The notes under the pieces were generated by a model. That model ran no database searches, was not told the DNA's origin, and saw only the letters and a list, made by a program, of their open reading frames with translations. The translations under genes and the position numbers were made by a program. From the NCBI GenBank assembly GCA_029561455.1, contig JAKQIY010000041.1:1-64000 (forward strand): a DNA stretch of 64,000 nt, given 5' to 3'. Positions within the stretch are counted from its first letter, which is position 1; every line of letters begins with the position of its first letter. Source of the DNA: a bacterium (lineage in GTDB: Bacteria; Zhuqueibacterota; Zhuqueibacteria; Residuimicrobiales; Krinioviventaceae). Below are positions 51,106-60,918 of the stretch, piece after piece.

Positions 51106-53530
51106 TGTGATCCATATCAAGCTTTTTCTTTTCAGTTTTTGCGCTGGTCTTTTTTTTAATCGCTTTTTTTCTTCCTTTTATTGCCAAATCCAGAACCTGA
51201 TCCAGCGTTTCCACCGGATAAAAAACCATATCTTTTTTGGCATTTTCAGGGATCTCTTCCAGATCCTGTTTGTTCCTGGCCGGGATGATGACATTTTTAA
51301 TTCCCGCCCGTCTTGCCGCCAGCATTTTTTCCTTAATTCCGCCAACCGGCAGCACTTTGCCGCGCAGGGTTATTTCCCCGGTCATGGCAATATCGTTGCG
51401 GATCGGTTTCTTTGTTAATAACGATACCAGCGAAGAAGCCATCGTCACCCCGGCGGATGGCCCGTCTTTGGGGATAGCGCCGGCCGGAACATGCACATGA
51501 ATATCGCTTTTCCCGAATATCTTTTCATCAATGCCCAGCATACCGGCATTGGCGCGAATATAAGATAATGCCGCCTGGGCGGATTCCTTCATAACATCGC
51601 CCAGTTGCCCGGTCAGGATCAAGCCTTTGCTGCCGGTCATTAGAGTGGATTCAATAAACAACACATCGCCCCCGGTCGGGGTCCAGGCCAAACCGGTAGC
51701 AACTCCCGGTTTACTGGTGCGTTCCGCGATTTCGGAATAATATTTTACCGGGCCCAGCATTTCCAACAGTTCCGCCTGCCTGATGACGATTTTTTTATCG
51801 TTTCCCGAAGCCACCTGCTTGGCTACTTTGCGGCACACCGTGGCTATTTGCCGTTCCAGATTGCGGACGCCGGCTTCGCGGGTATAGTCGCGGATGATAC
51901 GCTGCACTGCATCTTTACTGAAAGAGATATGCTTTTTCTTTAAGCCGTTTTCATTGATCTGCCTGGGTATTAAATACTTGGTAGCAATGAACACTTTTTC
52001 TTCTTCAATATAACCCGGCAGTTCCAGCACTTCCATACGGTCGTGCAGCGCCGGGGGTATGGTATCGAGTACATTGGCGGTAGTAATGAACATAACTTTG
52101 GAAAGATCAAAAGCGACATCCAGGTAATGGTCGGAAAATGAAAAGTTTTGTTCCGGATCCAGCACTTCAAGCAGCGCCGAAGATGGATCGCCGCGAAAAT
52201 CCTGGCCGATCTTGTCCACTTCATCGAGCATGAAAATGGGGTTATTGCTGTCCGCATTCTTTAATCCCTGGATTATTCTGCCGGGCATGGAGCCGATATA
52301 GGTGCGGCGATGGCCGCGGATTTCTGCTTCATCATGCACGCCGCCCAGCGAAATGCGAACAAACTTGCGCCCCATTGCCCTGGCAATAGAGCGGCCCAGC
52401 GAGGTTTTACCCACTCCGGGTGGGCCGACAAAACATAATATCGGGCCGCGCGTATCGTTCTTTAACTTGCGCACCGCCAGGTACTCCAAAATCCGCTCTT
52501 TAACCTTGATCAGATCATAATGATCTTCGTCCAACACTTTATGCGCTTCAGTAATATCGAGGTTATCTTCGGTAGAGCGTTTCCAGGGCAAAGCGATCAT
52601 CCAGTCCAGATAAGTGCGCGAAACGGTGTATTCGGCTGCGCCGGGCTGCATTTTCGACAAGCGATCCAGTTCCCGTTGCGCCTCTTTTTCCGCCGCTTCC
52701 GGCATACCGGCTTCCCTGATCTTTTTTTGCAGTTCGTCGATCTCTACCGAGCGCTCGTCGCCCATACCCAGTTCTTTTTGTATAGCGCGCAATTGTTCGC
52801 GTAAAAAATATTCGCGCTGGTTCTTGCCCAGTTCGCTCTGCACTTTATCCTGAATTTTAGAACCCATTTCCAGCACTTCGAGCTCGCGGTTAACATAAAC
52901 TGTCAGTTTTTCCAGCCGCTGCTTGATATTCACCGCTTCAAGGATGATCTGTTTTTCTTCAACGCTTAAACTGAGATTGGACGCCACCAGATCGGCCAGC
53001 TTACCGGGGTGCGAGGTGTTGACAATAACCACCTGTAATTCATCCGGCAATTGCGGCACCAGGGACACGACTTTTTGAAACTGCACGGCAACGTTACGTT
53101 TCAACGCTTCCAGTTTGGTGGTCTCTTTAAAGCTGTCCTGCTTGGGCTCGGCTTTAAAAACAAAATAAGGATCGGTGCTGATGTTTTCCAGCAACTTTAT
53201 GCGTGAAATACCCTGAACCAGCACGCGCAGGGAGCCATCCGGGAATTTTAACATCCGCAGAATGATTGCGGCCGTCCCATACATATAAATATCATCAATA
53301 CCGGGATCTTCAATCTCGGCGTTTTTTTGCGCCACCAGCCCTAATATCCTGGTTCCGGCTATAACATCATTGATTAGTTTAACGGACTTTTCCCGCGCCA
53401 CCACCAGCGGGGTGACAATATTCGGAAAAGCTACAGTATCACGTAACGGTAAAATTGCCAATGCCGCCGGTATTTTTGCTTCCAGTTCCGAAGTGGCTTC
53501 CACACTTATGTTAAATTGGTTTTCCTCCAT
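51098..53530 (-). CDS. lon: ATP-dependent protease La (Lon)
   Basis: The 810 residues give the complete bacterial LonA: an N-terminal substrate domain with ALAILPLRDTVAFPNIVTPL, coiled region, AAA+ core with GPPGVGKTSLGRSIA (Walker A) and FMLDEVDKIGQDFRGDP (Walker B), and C-terminal serine protease domain with the Ser-Lys dyad in PKDGPSAGVTMA and GGIKEKMLAARRAG. A basic Lys-rich tail closes the protein. It degrades damaged and regulatory proteins. GGAG is 8 nt before the ATG. The hsp20 gene is 50 bp upstream in the same direction, which suits stress-linked expression; no heat-shock operator is seen. Confidence 0.97.
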   Translation of the reverse strand: MEENQFNISVEATSELEAKIPAALAILPLRDTVAFPNIVTPLVVAREKSVKLINDVIAGTRILGLVAQKNAEIEDPGIDDIYMYGTAAIILRMLKFPDGSLRVLVQGISRIKLLENISTDPYFVFKAEPKQDSFKETTKLEALKRNVAVQFQKVVSLVPQLPDELQVVIVNTSHPGKLADLVASNLSLSVEEKQIILEAVNIKQRLEKLTVYVNRELEVLEMGSKIQDKVQSELGKNQREYFLREQLRAIQKELGMGDERSVEIDELQKKIREAGMPEAAEKEAQRELDRLSKMQPGAAEYTVSRTYLDWMIALPWKRSTEDNLDITEAHKVLDEDHYDLIKVKERILEYLAVRKLKNDTRGPILCFVGPPGVGKTSLGRSIARAMGRKFVRISLGGVHDEAEIRGHRRTYIGSMPGRIIQGLKNADSNNPIFMLDEVDKIGQDFRGDPSSALLEVLDPEQNFSFSDHYLDVAFDLSKVMFITTANVLDTIPPALHDRMEVLELPGYIEEEKVFIATKYLIPRQINENGLKKKHISFSKDAVQRIIRDYTREAGVRNLERQIATVCRKVAKQVASGNDKKIVIRQAELLEMLGPVKYYSEIAERTSKPGVATGLAWTPTGGDVLFIESTLMTGSKGLILTGQLGDVMKESAQAALSYIRANAGMLGIDEKIFGKSDIHVHVPAGAIPKDGPSAGVTMASSLVSLLTKKPIRNDIAMTGEITLRGKVLPVGGIKEKMLAARRAGIKNVIIPARNKQDLEEIPENAKKDMVFYPVETLDQVLDLAIKGRKKAIKKKTSAKTEKKKLDMDHNG

Positions 53531-53579
53531 TTATATCTCCCGCTTATCGTTATCAATTCTTTCCACTGCCAACGCCTTT

Positions 53580-54035
53580 TTACCTGTTTGCATCTACACC
53601 GTGCCGGTCATGGATCGGGATTTCAACAATATCACTTTTTTTGGAAATAACAATTTCCAGAATGCCCTCACCAAGCGTTGCTGATATATTATTATGCTCC
53701 AATATTTCAGGAATAACTATGGCTTTTTCAAACATTCCGTAACTGATTTCCAGTTGATGAAAGGAAACCGGCCGATGCGGTAATTTTTCCCGGCGCTCGC
53801 CGCAGATCAACAATTTTCCGTTTCTCACTTTGACGGACACATCGCCATGTTTAACTCCAGCCATTTCAATTTTTATAATTACTTCATCTTCGCTTTCAAT
53901 TATATCCGTATTCGGTTCCCAATGCGTCGTCTGGTAATGATCAATATCTGCGCAAAAAGCCTGCGCTTTGCGCCGGTTATCAAAAGAAACGGTATCCGTA
54001 ATTTCCCGGATGACATGAATCAATTGTATGGGCAT
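53580..54035 (-). CDS. HSP20/alpha-crystallin family small heat-shock protein
   Basis: The 151 residues contain the alpha-crystallin domain of about 45-140: EPNTDIIESEDEVIIKIEMA with AGVKHGDVSVKV, RNGKLLICGERRE, and the C-terminal ATLGEGILEIVI. The usual tail motif I-x-I/V is present as VEIPIHD. It holds unfolded proteins for other chaperones. AGAGG lies 8-9 nt before ATG 54035. It is directly upstream of lon. There is no CIRCE-type repeat in the 98 bp before it. Confidence 0.9.
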   Translation of the reverse strand: MPIQLIHVIREITDTVSFDNRRKAQAFCADIDHYQTTHWEPNTDIIESEDEVIIKIEMAGVKHGDVSVKVRNGKLLICGERREKLPHRPVSFHQLEISYGMFEKAIVIPEILEHNNISATLGEGILEIVISKKSDIVEIPIHDRHGVDANR

Positions 54036-54133
54036 TTTACTTACCTCTACCCTTATTTATAAATAAATACAACTAATTACTCTTTACTTAAACAACAGCA
54101 TTCTGAATTTTATTTACCTGGCTTTTTATCAAG

Positions 54134-54790
54134 TTATTGCAATTTTTTAATTTTTGCCAAATCCTCATCCTTACCCATCATCACCAGGATATCACTATCT
54201 TTGATAATGTGATCGGCGGTGGGAATCAGGACCACATTTTCGGGTACCAGTTCTTTAACAATCAAAACCAGAACGCCATAACGGTTACGCAAATCCAGCG
54301 CTCCCAGGGTCTTGCCGACCAGCGTGTTGGGCGCGGCAATTTCCAAAATACTGATACCTTCCGACAATGTAATACTATCCAACACATAATCGCTTTCCAT
54401 AGATTGCGAGAGCCGCACCGCCACATCTCGCTCCGGGAAAACCACCTCGGTCGCGCCGATAATATCCAAAATCTTACCATGATCTTCGGTAATGGCTTTG
54501 GCGATGATCTTTTTTACACGCAGTTCCCGTAAATACAAGGTTACCAGGATGCTGGCGTCGATCTGATCGCCGAGACTGACAACAACAGCATCCAGATCCG
54601 TTAATCCCAGGCTTAACAGGGTTTCCTTGTCGCTGGCATCGGCAACAACCGCCCGGTCCACAAATCCCTTTACCCGCTCCACCCGTTCTTCACGCTTGTC
54701 TATTGCCATTACCTGGTAACCTTTAGAAGACAGGGTTTTCGCCAGGTAATAACCAAAACTGCTCAAACCGATAATTGCAAATGATTTCAT
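54134..54790 (-). CDS. ktrA: TrkA/KtrA-type potassium channel regulatory subunit
   Basis: The 218 residues have an RCK_N Rossmann domain (SFAIIGLSSFGYYLAKTL, VMAIDKREERV, VVADASDKETLLSLG) and an RCK_C domain from about 135 (ISILEIAAPNTLVGKTL, IIKDSDILVMMGKDED). It gates the TrkH/KtrB pore encoded 98 bp upstream in response to nucleotides. GLSSFG replaces the common GLGRFG loop. GGAAAG is 6 nt before the ATG. Confidence 0.92.
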   Translation of the reverse strand: MKSFAIIGLSSFGYYLAKTLSSKGYQVMAIDKREERVERVKGFVDRAVVADASDKETLLSLGLTDLDAVVVSLGDQIDASILVTLYLRELRVKKIIAKAITEDHGKILDIIGATEVVFPERDVAVRLSQSMESDYVLDSITLSEGISILEIAAPNTLVGKTLGALDLRNRYGVLVLIVKELVPENVVLIPTADHIIKDSDILVMMGKDEDLAKIKKLQ

Positions 54791-54888
54791 TCTAGTCTTT
54801 CCAATTAATAGTTTTGTATAACTGTTTTACAAAAAACAATCTTTGCCTTATCCGGTTCACTAAACCGGAAATATTCTTTTAATATTTG

Positions 54889-56238
54889 TCAACCTACCCA
54901 AACCTGTTCTTCAGCATAACGAATATGCAGGCTCTTTTTGGTAGCAATCGCCAGGGCAATAGTTAACGGGCCTATCCTGCCGAGATACATTAAAAATATA
55001 ATGGCTATTTTGCCGGTCAGGGATAAAAACGGTGTTAGCCCCATACTCAGCCCGACTGTGCCGAGAGCTGAAAAGGCCTCAAAAACCACCTCAACAAAAG
55101 TAGATCGTCCCGGCGCCGGGATTCCGGGGGGGTGCTCTGTCATAAGCATCAGGATTATTACAGCCGTTAATAAAAACAATGCAAAAAAGAGAATTGCAAT
55201 AGACTTGGAGATCACCTGTTCCGGCACTCCACGCTTGTATAATCTTACTTGTCGCTGGTCGTTGATTCGGGAAACAATCATCGCCATAATTACGGCAAAA
55301 GTGCTGGTTTTTATACCACCGCCGCATGAGCCCGGAGATGCGCCGATCAACATTAATATGATAATAATCATGATCGACCCGTTATTCAGATTTTCAATTT
55401 TAATTGTATTGAATCCGGCAGTGCGGGGGGTTATAGATTGAAAGGCGGCATTTAATACTTTATATGGTAAAGCCAGGTGGCTGAGAGTATTATTCCATTC
55501 CAGTAATAAAATAGCCACCATACCAATCAGAATCAGGGCGGCTGATGTAGAGATCACAATAATACTATGATAACCAAGTTTACGGCGGTGATTTTTAATT
55601 AAATGAATGACATCAAACAGCACCCAATAGCCAATACCCCCGGTAACTATTAATGCCATGATGACAAGGTTAACTGTTATATCATTCTGGTAACGTTCCA
55701 AACTGTTGGGGTACAGGGCAAAACCGGCATTACAAAATGCGGATATGGAGTGAAAAATACCATGGTAGAGAGCTGTAAAAAATGGATACTGTTTTATAAA
55801 CCGTAGAGTTAACAACAAGGCGCCAATCATTTCAAAAGTCAGTGTTCCTAGAACAATCCCCGACAATAATTTCCCCAGCTTGGGTATATGCATCCCTCCC
55901 AGGCTGTCTTCAATCAATTGCCGGTTTCGTACATTCATTTTTCCGGCTATAATGTATGCGCCCAAAGTTGAAAAGGTCATAATTCCCAAGCCGCCAAACT
56001 GGATCAGTAATAAAATGATAATTTGCCCGGCCAATGTCCACTGCGTACCGGTATCAACCACCGCCAGGCCGGTAACACAACAGGCGCTGGTTGAAGTAAA
56101 AAGTGCATCAATAAAGGTTACCTGATGATTAGAACTAAACGGAAGTAATAATAAAAATGTGCCGCCAATAATGAGTATCAAAAAACTTATTGCCATTGAT
56201 TTAGCGGGAGTGATATTTTGCTTTTTATTCTGCACCAT
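54889..56238 (-). CDS. ktrB: TrkH/KtrB-type potassium transporter pore
   Basis: The 449 residues contain the four membrane-pore-membrane repeats of the superfamily. Each P-loop has the key Gly: CCVTGL, FCNAGF, RTAGFNT and GTVGLSMG. Residue count suits KtrB and not the longer TrkH. It works with the RCK protein encoded downstream. The ATG at 56238 has no clear ribosome site. A small hairpin TCCGGTT/AACCGGA at 54851-54869 follows the stop, with a T-run 17 nt later. Confidence 0.93.
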   Translation of the reverse strand: MVQNKKQNITPAKSMAISFLILIIGGTFLLLLPFSSNHQVTFIDALFTSTSACCVTGLAVVDTGTQWTLAGQIIILLLIQFGGLGIMTFSTLGAYIIAGKMNVRNRQLIEDSLGGMHIPKLGKLLSGIVLGTLTFEMIGALLLTLRFIKQYPFFTALYHGIFHSISAFCNAGFALYPNSLERYQNDITVNLVIMALIVTGGIGYWVLFDVIHLIKNHRRKLGYHSIIVISTSAALILIGMVAILLLEWNNTLSHLALPYKVLNAAFQSITPRTAGFNTIKIENLNNGSIMIIIILMLIGASPGSCGGGIKTSTFAVIMAMIVSRINDQRQVRLYKRGVPEQVISKSIAILFFALFLLTAVIILMLMTEHPPGIPAPGRSTFVEVVFEAFSALGTVGLSMGLTPFLSLTGKIAIIFLMYLGRIGPLTIALAIATKKSLHIRYAEEQVWVG

Positions 56239-56335
56239 ATTTAATAATACTATCTTGCTAAATTATACAATCCGAAAATATGTGACCGCTATAATATAAT
56301 AAAAAAAAACAATATTTCATTTTTTATCTCAATAA

Positions 56336-56365
56336 AAAAGAGGTGAGCCGCGGCTCACCTCTTTT
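56336..56365. terminator. Perfect 30-bp palindromic terminator
   Basis: A perfect 30-bp palindrome (half AAAAGAGGTGAGCCG) ends in TTTT on both strands. On the minus strand it lies 110 nt after the stop of the GYF-MinD gene, so it would end that transcript and insulate the ktr genes. The gap 56239-56474 holds nothing else. Confidence 0.8.
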
Positions 56366-56474
56366 AAACTTTTCCTGCTAAAATTACAAGCAAGGTTCAC
56401 TATGTTTTGTGCTTTCCCTTACCTGCCACAGAGTAATTAAACAGGCCGGGTTATTATATCAAACACCAGAACAT

Positions 56475-57761
56475 TTATTTTTTAAATATCGGGTCCAGGT
56501 GCCGTATAGAACAGGGTAGACCGCCTTCCTGGTATTCACAATCACCCCAATACATACAGTTTATAGAACAGATCGTACTGCTGTCACGAAGATTGGTTTT
56601 GGGGTATTCTTCCGCATCTAGTGCTACGTTTTTAATGACGCGGTGTTTTTCTCTGAATCCTTTCCAGCCATCCTTTTTTAACAAGCCGGAAGTGATCAAC
56701 CGGGCCAGGCTTTTTGATGCTTTTGATTTGGGATTGTCGAGAATAAACGGCCGTAATTCTTTGATCGATTTACGTACATTGTCATCGTATTCAATATACC
56801 CGATATAATTCACGTCAATAGATAACAGCTCTTTAGCGGCAGTTTTAAATGTGTCCCCTTCTTTAATTTCCTCGTTTGAATGCACCATATTTAAGATCAA
56901 AAGCGGTTTGAATTCGGAGAGAAAAGTATTAATTTTCCCGGCGGATTCCTGGTCACCCTTTTCGATTTCCTGTATTATATCGACCATGGTAGAATTCATA
57001 CGACCGCGTTTAGCATCCATTTCGCGTTCCAGAATTTCCAGAACCAGGGTGTTGTTTTTAAATTCTCTTACCAGTTTCCGTAAAAAGGCTACTTTAAGGA
57101 AATTAAAGGTTTCCTGGATCGCCATGGGATCCGGTGTGGTTACCAGGATTCCCTGGTCGGCGGCAATAAAAAAGTCGATAACATTATAAGAAGACCCGGC
57201 GCCCAAGTCCAGCAAGATAAAATCAGCATTCAGTTCGCGCAGCTGGTTGATGAAACGTAGTTTCTGAAAATACTGGGGATTAGCCAGGCCCAAAGTGCCG
57301 CAGGCGCCGCTGATTAGCTTGAGATTTTTCACCGGCGTATCGAGCATAATATCATTCAGGCTGTCGCGCTGCATGGTATAAAAATGATAAAATGTATACT
57401 CGGGGTCTAAAATACCCATGCAGGTGTGTAAATTAGCCCCGCCCAGGTCTGCATCAATTGTAACCACGTTATAATCGAGCGCCGCCAGCCCAATTCCCAG
57501 CGAGGCGGTAAGACTGGTTTTACCAACGCCGCCCTTCCCGCCGCCGATTGCATACACTATTTTTCGCGTTTCTGCAGTTTCTAAAGGTGAAAAAATTTCA
57601 CCTAAATTATCCAGTTGCCCGGCTTCTATCCATTCCTGGGTATCTTCATGAAAGACTAAATCCTTGCGGCTGAATTCTCCGTTTGCGGCCAGTCTCTTTA
57701 ATTCTTTAGTAGAAAAGGGGCCCTTTTCCTGGTTATTTATTTTAACAAATAATTCCGACAT
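56475..57761 (-). CDS. GYF-domain MinD/ParA-type ATPase with Cys-rich tail
   Basis: The 428 residues start with a GYF_2-like domain (KGPFSTKELKRLAANGEFSR, WIEAGQL, residues about 8-55). A deviant Walker-A ParA/MinD domain follows (AIGGGKGGVGKTSLTASLGI, VVTIDADLGGANLHTCMG, FILLDLGAGSSYNVID). The end carries four Cys in TICSINCMYWGDCEYQ...LPC, spacing x3, x5, x8, which looks like a metal or Fe-S site. It resembles the FlhG/FleN group that positions large assemblies, but no flagellar gene is nearby. The TM gene follows upstream by 55 bp. The weak GAG site before the ATG does not help choose a start. Confidence 0.85.
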   Translation of the reverse strand: MSELFVKINNQEKGPFSTKELKRLAANGEFSRKDLVFHEDTQEWIEAGQLDNLGEIFSPLETAETRKIVYAIGGGKGGVGKTSLTASLGIGLAALDYNVVTIDADLGGANLHTCMGILDPEYTFYHFYTMQRDSLNDIMLDTPVKNLKLISGACGTLGLANPQYFQKLRFINQLRELNADFILLDLGAGSSYNVIDFFIAADQGILVTTPDPMAIQETFNFLKVAFLRKLVREFKNNTLVLEILEREMDAKRGRMNSTMVDIIQEIEKGDQESAGKINTFLSEFKPLLILNMVHSNEEIKEGDTFKTAAKELLSIDVNYIGYIEYDDNVRKSIKELRPFILDNPKSKASKSLARLITSGLLKKDGWKGFREKHRVIKNVALDAEEYPKTNLRDSSTICSINCMYWGDCEYQEGGLPCSIRHLDPIFKK

Positions 57762-57816
57762 AGCTCAATTATCCTGAAAAAGCAAACACATCATAAACAT
57801 CCACATAAATCGCTTC

Positions 57817-58983
57817 TTATTCTTTTTCCGCAGCCGGCGCTTGTTCCGGTTCAGCCGGTTTTTCTTCGCTTTCCTCTTCCTCTTCTTCCGCATCTTTACG
57901 TTCGAGCAGGTTTTCCTGGTCTTTAAACTTACGCATAACCAAATATTGCAAGGTGTTTCCAGCGGTTAACGTTGTAAAGGCATACGATATGACCAGTGCG
58001 CCGATAAACAGTACACTGAGAGCATAAAGATAGGAAGAAATAACTACAGAAATCGGTAATTCAGTGAGGGGTATCAGAGAATAATTATGAGTGAAGAAGA
58101 GCTGCGGTGCGCATCCTTTAAAAATGCTATCTATAATACTTTGAAATATGAATGTCCAATCCTGCACCATAGCCTGTCCATTATTACAAAGATTGATAAA
58201 ATCGTTGCCCATAAAATTTACAAACAAAGCATTCATGATCACCAGCGCTTTTTTCACAAAAAAAGCAAATATTGCAAAACTGAGCAGGGTTTGCACAACA
58301 TTGATTGCCTGGTAAAAAACAAACCGGCAGGGTTGGCTCCAGGTAATGGAAAACACCTGAAATACCGCCTCAAAAGCATCTTCATCGGTGGTGGCAATAA
58401 TACCGGGCGTCAATAACAGCGCAACAATAGTTACAATGCCAAAAAATAACATAATCAGCGCGCCGATAAACCACAGGATTGTGAACAGGCTGACTCCCAG
58501 TTCACCTATAAATGGAATTTTTCCCAGCAAGCCAATGACCAGACTGCCCAAAACCATCAACCCGATAAGAATAGCTATGGAAATCGGCGTTAACAGGATT
58601 GACCATACTTTTTTAAAAGCAAAACAATAAGCTTCTTTCCAGGAATAAAAATGATTGCCCTTGCTTACCATATACAGTGCCCGCGCTACTGCAGTATTGG
58701 TAACCAGGTAAACAAACAGCAGTAACAGAACGCCAATTGCCCATAATAACCATGAATACCAGGGAAAAGATTCTCCGGTTATAAAAAGACAGGGAAATAA
58801 TCCAAATCGACCCCAAACGTCTCCCAGTTTATAGTTATTTAAAATATAACTGAGATAGGTAAGCGCCAGGTAGCCTGCATAACCGAAAAATAAACCGGTA
58901 AATTGAATCCAGATCCTTTGAATACTAAATGCAATTCTGGGTGCGTTAAACAGGTCACGGTAATCAAATCTCAATTTTAACAT
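57817..58983 (-). CDS. Polytopic membrane protein with acidic C-terminal tail, unknown
   Basis: The 388 residues have about six membrane helices (LFFGYAGYLALTYLSYIL, WLLWAIGVLLLLFVYLV, PISIAILIGLMVLGSLVIGL, FIGALIMLFFGIVTIVALLL, LLSFAIFAFFVKKALVIM, YLYALSVLFIGALVISYAF) and an acidic Glu/Pro tail with a run of E from about residue 360. No family is recognised. GGAG is 7 nt before the ATG. It sits directly upstream of the GYF-MinD ATPase, same direction, and is a candidate membrane partner of it. Confidence 0.7.
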   Translation of the reverse strand: MLKLRFDYRDLFNAPRIAFSIQRIWIQFTGLFFGYAGYLALTYLSYILNNYKLGDVWGRFGLFPCLFITGESFPWYSWLLWAIGVLLLLFVYLVTNTAVARALYMVSKGNHFYSWKEAYCFAFKKVWSILLTPISIAILIGLMVLGSLVIGLLGKIPFIGELGVSLFTILWFIGALIMLFFGIVTIVALLLTPGIIATTDEDAFEAVFQVFSITWSQPCRFVFYQAINVVQTLLSFAIFAFFVKKALVIMNALFVNFMGNDFINLCNNGQAMVQDWTFIFQSIIDSIFKGCAPQLFFTHNYSLIPLTELPISVVISSYLYALSVLFIGALVISYAFTTLTAGNTLQYLVMRKFKDQENLLERKDAEEEEEESEEKPAEPEQAPAAEKE

Positions 58984-59069
58984 TTATAATCTCCTGTCGT
59001 TAAATTTATTTGCAACATTTAGAAAATAATATTATCAAAATTATGGCAGATAGTCAAGATTTTTCTAAA

Positions 59070-60380
59070 TCAACTCTCTGCGTTTTTGTCGTTATTCTTT
59101 TCAATGTCGGGATTATTGGTTATGCGCACCAAAATAATCCGGTTATTTTCCACTTTTTCAACTTTTAACAAGTACTTGTTATACACTACTTCCTGCTTTT
59201 CGCGCGGCACTGTGCCGGTCATTTCCAAAATAAAACCGCCGAGAGTATCATATTCGTCTTTTTCCGGCAAATTGATATTGATCAGGTCGTTAAGCGATTC
59301 AATATCTATTTTGGCATTTACCAGGTAATTATTTTTATCAACTGTTTTAAACAACGATTGTTCCTGGTCATATTCATCACGAATGTCACCGACAATTTCT
59401 TCGATTACATTTTCCAGCGTAACTATCCCTGATGTACCGCCATACTCGTCTACGACAATTGCCAGGTGCTGCCGCTCTTTCTGAAACAAGCGCAGCAGAT
59501 CATCAATTTTTTTGCTTTCGGGAACAAATATAACCGGCCGGGCTAATTCCAGCAAATCTTTCTTTTGTATGGGATTGGAAACAAATGGCAGTAAATCTTT
59601 GGCATTAATTATCCCGCTGATCTTGTCAATCGTTTCTTCATACACCGGTATGCGTGTATGTCCTTTTGTTTTTATCAGTTCTATCAGCTCTTCCAGCGAA
59701 GAATCATGAGAAATACAAACCACATCCGGCCTGGGGATCATGATTTCCCGCACTATAGTATCGCCAAATTCAAAAATCGAATGGATCATTTCTTTTTCTT
59801 CTTCTTCCAGCTCACCTTGTTCCTCACCTAAATCCAGCAAAGCCTGGAATTCGTTGGAATGGAAAAATTTTTCCTCTTTTGATTCTCCTAATTTAAAAAT
59901 ACGGCTTATAAAGCTGATACTTTTATCTATGATTACTGTTAATGGAAAAAACAAATAATAAATACCATAAACAGGAAGGGAAAGCCGGTAAGCCCAGGTA
60001 CGGGCGTTTTTAACGGCAATAATTTTGGGTGTTATTTCACTAAACACCAAAATTAAAAAGGTAACTGCCAGTATATTAATCAGGTAAGCTAATTTTTCAT
60101 CAATCCCTGCACGCAGACACAGCCGGGTGGTGATAATTGCCGCCAGAGAAGCAGCTGAAACATTTACAAATGTGTTGCCCATCAACAGCGCGCTTAATAA
60201 ACGACGAGAGTTTGCCAGTAAACGGGTAACTCTTTTGGCGCTGCCGGTTTTTTCCTCCGCAATTTGCCTGATGATAATATCATTTAATGAGAAAAAAGCT
60301 GTTTCGGAACCGGAGAAAAAGGCAGAAAAGATCAAAAAAACAAAAAAAACAATTATATATAAATGTATCGGGTCTTCCAA
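59070..60380 (-). CDS. CorC/HlyC family (DUF21-CBS-CorC) membrane protein
   Basis: The 436 residues have the DUF21 membrane domain (VFLIFSAFFSGSETAFFSL), two CBS domains (REIMIPRPDVVCISHDSSLE, TRIPVYEETIDKISGIINAKDLLPF) and the C-terminal CorC_HlyC domain with LAIVVDEYGGTSGIVTLENV. CNNM/CorC members are Mg2+/Na+ exporters or regulators of CorA. It lies 107 bp after ybeY in the conserved phoH-pgpH-ybeY-corC order. The start is TTG at 60380, with GGAG 11 nt upstream; no closer ATG is present. Confidence 0.92.
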   Translation of the reverse strand: MEDPIHLYIIVFFVFLIFSAFFSGSETAFFSLNDIIIRQIAEEKTGSAKRVTRLLANSRRLLSALLMGNTFVNVSAASLAAIITTRLCLRAGIDEKLAYLINILAVTFLILVFSEITPKIIAVKNARTWAYRLSLPVYGIYYLFFPLTVIIDKSISFISRIFKLGESKEEKFFHSNEFQALLDLGEEQGELEEEEKEMIHSIFEFGDTIVREIMIPRPDVVCISHDSSLEELIELIKTKGHTRIPVYEETIDKISGIINAKDLLPFVSNPIQKKDLLELARPVIFVPESKKIDDLLRLFQKERQHLAIVVDEYGGTSGIVTLENVIEEIVGDIRDEYDQEQSLFKTVDKNNYLVNAKIDIESLNDLININLPEKDEYDTLGGFILEMTGTVPREKQEVVYNKYLLKVEKVENNRIILVRITNNPDIEKNNDKNAES

Positions 60381-60486
60381 AATTTATTATTTCTCCTCTG
60401 TTTGTTCCAGGTTGACCGATATTTAGTTACGAAATTACAGGAAAACCTTTAATTATACATACTAATAAATATATATTATTTAAGCA

Positions 60487-60918
60487 TTAAAACAAATTAA
60501 AATTTTTTAAAATTTTATTCTCCTGCTCGCGCATTGTTAGTCGGTCGGGTTCGGTCTGATCATCATAACCAATCAGGTGCAAGATTCCGTGTGCAATTAA
60601 CCGGTATAATTCGCTTTTAAAAGTAACCGCAAATTCAATGGCCTGAGCGCGGGCGTGGTCTATGCTTATATATATCTCTCCTTCGCTATATTCTTCAAAA
60701 TCTTCACTTAGATCAAAAGATATAACATCGGTGGAGGTATTATCGTGCAAATATTTGTTATGAATATCGGCAATGATTTCATCAGAAATTAATACCAGGT
60801 TGATATGCCATACTTTGTCCTGCTCAGGAGTTGATAGTATATCCTGTACCAGGGATTCTATTTCAGCTTCATCCAGGTCGTCAACCCCGTAATGATTTTC
60901 GATTATTATCTGGTGTAT
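60487..60918 (-). CDS. ybeY: Endoribonuclease YbeY with a probable AUA start codon
   Basis: YbeY matures 16S rRNA and polices ribosomes. The Zn site HGILHLIGYDD has two His and ends in Asp where the common form has His, as in Bacteroidetes enzymes. ADIHNKYLHDNTSTDVISFD is the standard core. The frame is open back to a TAA at 60931. Between that and the core no ATG, GTG or TTG occurs before TTG 60750, which would remove the first 56 residues, including strand IHINLVLISD-type core. The ATA at 60916-60918 has GAGG exactly 7 nt upstream and gives HQIIIENHYGVDDLDEAEIE, a natural YbeY start. So the 143-aa product appears to begin at AUA, or the base is wrong. It follows pgpH by 71 bp. Confidence 0.85.
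   Translation of the reverse strand: MHQIIIENHYGVDDLDEAEIESLVQDILSTPEQDKVWHINLVLISDEIIADIHNKYLHDNTSTDVISFDLSEDFEEYSEGEIYISIDHARAQAIEFAVTFKSELYRLIAHGILHLIGYDDQTEPDRLTMREQENKILKNFNLF

Noticed and set aside
60487-60750. Short YbeY starting at TTG 60750
   Set aside because: It would drop the first 56 residues, including the conserved INLVLISDEIIADIHNKY core that is intact and in frame upstream.
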